From: Cherax quadricarinatus
Taxonomy: Eukaryota > Arthropoda > Malacostraca > Decapoda > Parastacidae
Reading direction: 5' to 3'
NCBI RefSeq assembly: GCF_038502225.1
Contig: NW_027196413.1
Span: 23,501-87,500, forward strand
Length of the DNA stretch: 64,000 nucleotides
Below are positions 62,227-64,000 of the stretch, in pieces. A program made the position numbers and the translations under genes. The stretch's first letter is position 1. Every line of letters starts with the position of its first letter. The notes under the pieces were generated by a model. The model was given only the letters and a program-made list of their open reading frames with translations. It did no database searches and was not told the origin of the DNA.

Positions 62227-63268
62227 GTAAAATAACCACTTGGGAAGTTGAATGACAGCTCTAGGCCTTTCCTGTCGCAATCAACATATCATCAGGAGCT
62301 TGCAATGTTCTAGAAATGAGTAGGAAGTGCAAGCACATTAGTTCAGGGGATCAATTTCTAGCTAGAGGCGCCAGGAAAACCAGAACCGGTATGTCTGGCG
62401 TCAGGAAGACCAGAACCGGTATGTCTGGCGCCAGGAAGACCAGAACCGGTATGTCTGGCGCCAGGAAGACCGGAACCTGTATGTCTGGCACCAGGACGGC
62501 TAGACAAGGCATGTCTGGCGCCTGAAAAACCAGGACTGGTATGTCCGGCGCCAGGAAGACCAGAACCAGTATGTCTGGCGCCAGGAAGACCAGAACCGGC
62601 ATGTCTAGCGCCTGGAAGACAAGAACCGGTATGTTTGGCTCCAGGAAGACTAGAACCGGTATGTCTGGCGCCAGGAAGACCAGAACCGGTATGTCTGGTG
62701 CCAGGAAGACAAGAACTGGTATGTCTGGTGCCAGGAAGACCAGAACCGGTATGTCTGGCGCCAGGAAGACCAGAACCGGTGTGTCTGGTGCCAGGAAGAC
62801 AAGAACTGGCATGTCTGGCGCCAGGAAGACCAGAACCGGTATGTCTGGCGCCAGGAAGACAAGAACTGGCATGTCTAGCGCCAGGAAGACCAGAACCGGT
62901 ATGTCTGGCGCCAGGAAGACCAAAACTGGTCTGTTTCGCACTAGGAAGACCAGAACTGGTCTGTCTGGCCCCAGGAACACCAGAACTGGTCTGTTTGATG
63001 CCATGACGGCCATAACTGGTCTGTCTGGCGCCAAGAAGATCAGAACTGGTCTGTTTGGTGCCATGAAGACCAGAACTGGTCTGTCTGGCGCCAAGAAGAT
63101 CAGAACTGGTCTGTTTGGTGCCAGGAAGACCAGAACTTGTCTGTCTGGCGCCAGGAAGACCAGTTCTGTTCTTCCTACTCATTTCTGCAACACTGCAAGC
63201 CCCTGATGCGTTGATTGCAACACGAAAGGCCTAGATCTATCATTCAACTCCTCCTCTGGTTGTTTTGC
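62227..63268. mobile_element. Foldback element: about 100-bp inverted repeats around a 30-bp array
   Basis: The left arm 62227-62326 (with gttgaatgacagctctaggc ... gaaatgagtaggaa) is matched by the reverse complement of 63172-63268 (gttgaatgatagatctaggc ... gaaatgagtaggaa), with roughly 15% mismatch over the inner 80 bases and more outward. The loop is almost entirely a 30-bp tandem array. There is no coding sequence and no clear target duplication. Confidence 0.82.
62365..63170. repeat. 30-bp tandem array inside the foldback element, about 27 copies
   Basis: The unit is ccaggaagaccagaaccggt followed by atgtctggcg. From about 62930 the units change to 'agaactggtctgt(t/c)tgg' with 'ccatgacgg' and 'ccaagaagat' variants, so the right third is a separate subfamily. 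The forward frame from 62541 is open (SGARKTRTGM repeats), which reflects unit length only. Confidence 0.95.
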
Positions 63269-63837
63269 ATCTTATCTCGCTTATTCGCGATTGTTGCATA
63301 TACACTGTGACCAAAAGAAGAAAATACATTTATCATTACTTGCTCCATAGCAGCATTACCAGAGTGTCCAGACATCAGCATGTAATGACTCCCTGAAATA
63401 CCACACAGTCCCTCATCCTTCCAAGTGATCCCCTCTCCAGAATTCGAGTCCGGCTGACTGGTTGTCTCAGAAAATACTGGGGACCCTCTGGCCCCTGGGG
63501 GTAGGTGGGGGGAAAGAGCTGCATCATGTTTAATTTCTCGGAATTGGAATCTTTGCTTATCGGAACTACTGGAAAGACCAGGATTTCCTCCTTGCTGCCC
63601 CAGCGTCTGAGCGTGGCGATCCAGAGGGGTAACGCCTGCTGCCGCCTAGGTTCCCCGTCCAACCTGCAAGAAGCTTCCTCCACAACCTAGCTTAAATGTT
63701 GGCACAAAGTTTACATGGTGCGATGTGCTAGTGAAGCCTCAGTCCATCAGTAGCTAGCAAGGCAGTAACTTGTAACATGCTAATTGTATTTATAGTTTTT
63801 ACATTTTGACTCTTTATTAGCTAAGGTAATGTAAAGA
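63269..63837. other. Unique sequence, function unknown
   Basis: About 570 bases. Two overlapping frames (63375-63683 minus, 63505-63690 plus) are open but show no domain I recognise. Codon use and short length do not support a gene. It may be a dispersed-repeat fragment. The first SLC16 exons are not here: no Asp-Gly-Gly-x-Gly-Trp-type sequence is seen. Confidence 0.45.
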
Positions 63838-64000
63838 GGGAGAGAGAGAGACAGAGAGAAACAGAGTAGTAATAGCAACAGTAGTAGTAGTAATAGCAAC
63901 AGTAGTAGTAGTAGTAGTAATAGCAACAGTAGTAGTAGTAGTAATAGCAACAGTAGTAGTAGTAGTAATAGCAACAGTAGTAGTAGTAGTAGTAATAGCA
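63838..64000. repeat. (GTA)n / AATAGCAACA composite microsatellite
   Basis: A short gagagaga tract (63838-63865) is followed by agtagtagta runs alternating with 'ataagcaaca'-type spacers (aatagcaacagtagtagtag). It continues past the window end. Confidence 0.93.

Noticed and set aside
63375..63690. Overlapping open frames of 102 and 61 codons near the right end
   Set aside because: No domain, no splice or start support, and frames overlap on opposite strands. Could be repeat-derived, so left as unknown sequence.

Overview
This window is nuclear DNA of an animal, most likely a decapod crustacean (a crayfish-like genome is my best guess). The basis is an intron-split solute carrier gene, several decayed animal transposons (a jockey-like LINE, a Tigger DNA transposon, a second LINE with a short A-rich 3' end), long (TA)n tracts and an extreme load of tandem repeats. 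The species is inferred from the general look of the dispersed repeats, not from a search. There is no bacterial-type operon, CRISPR array, rRNA gene or virus that I can support.

The one real host gene is an SLC16 (monocarboxylate transporter) family gene on the minus strand, of which the last three coding exons are present: 38316-39606, 27379-27599 and 23184-23353. All three junctions keep the reading frame and have GT/AG borders. The exons carry the second half of the N-terminal six-helix bundle, a very long central loop, the Asp-x3-Arg pair of helix 8, and the last helices. The 5' exons with the first helices lie beyond base 64000, so everything from 39607 to the right-hand end is probably intron or upstream sequence of the same gene.

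Layout. 600-3811: decayed jockey-like LINE (gag zinc knuckle, endonuclease, RT, RNase H remnants). 3812-8502: 35-, 15-, 46/73- and 56-bp arrays. 8503-12529: AT-rich, gene-free DNA with (TA)n tracts and a 388-bp MITE. 12530-15142: Tigger transposon with TA target duplication and a LINE 3' fragment inside it. 16300-21279: 25-bp and 30-bp arrays. 22284-22616: foldback repeat. 23184-39606: SLC16 exons with introns filled by 31-, 57-, 18-, 36- and 30-bp arrays. 40110-62156: six different arrays (41, 28, 60, 16, 21 and 27 bp) almost back to back. 62227-63268: a foldback element whose loop is a 30-bp array. 63838-64000: trinucleotide-type microsatellite.

Adding up the spans, about 45 kb of the 64 kb is tandem repeat. 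The long open reading frames in these arrays exist because the unit length is a multiple of three and has no stop codon; I do not call them genes. The most interesting theme is how the arrays arose. At least three (35, 57 and 21 bp) appear to have grown out of the 3' end of an identifiable retrotransposon copy, one lies between long inverted repeats, and several show higher-order duplication with shared marker mutations.
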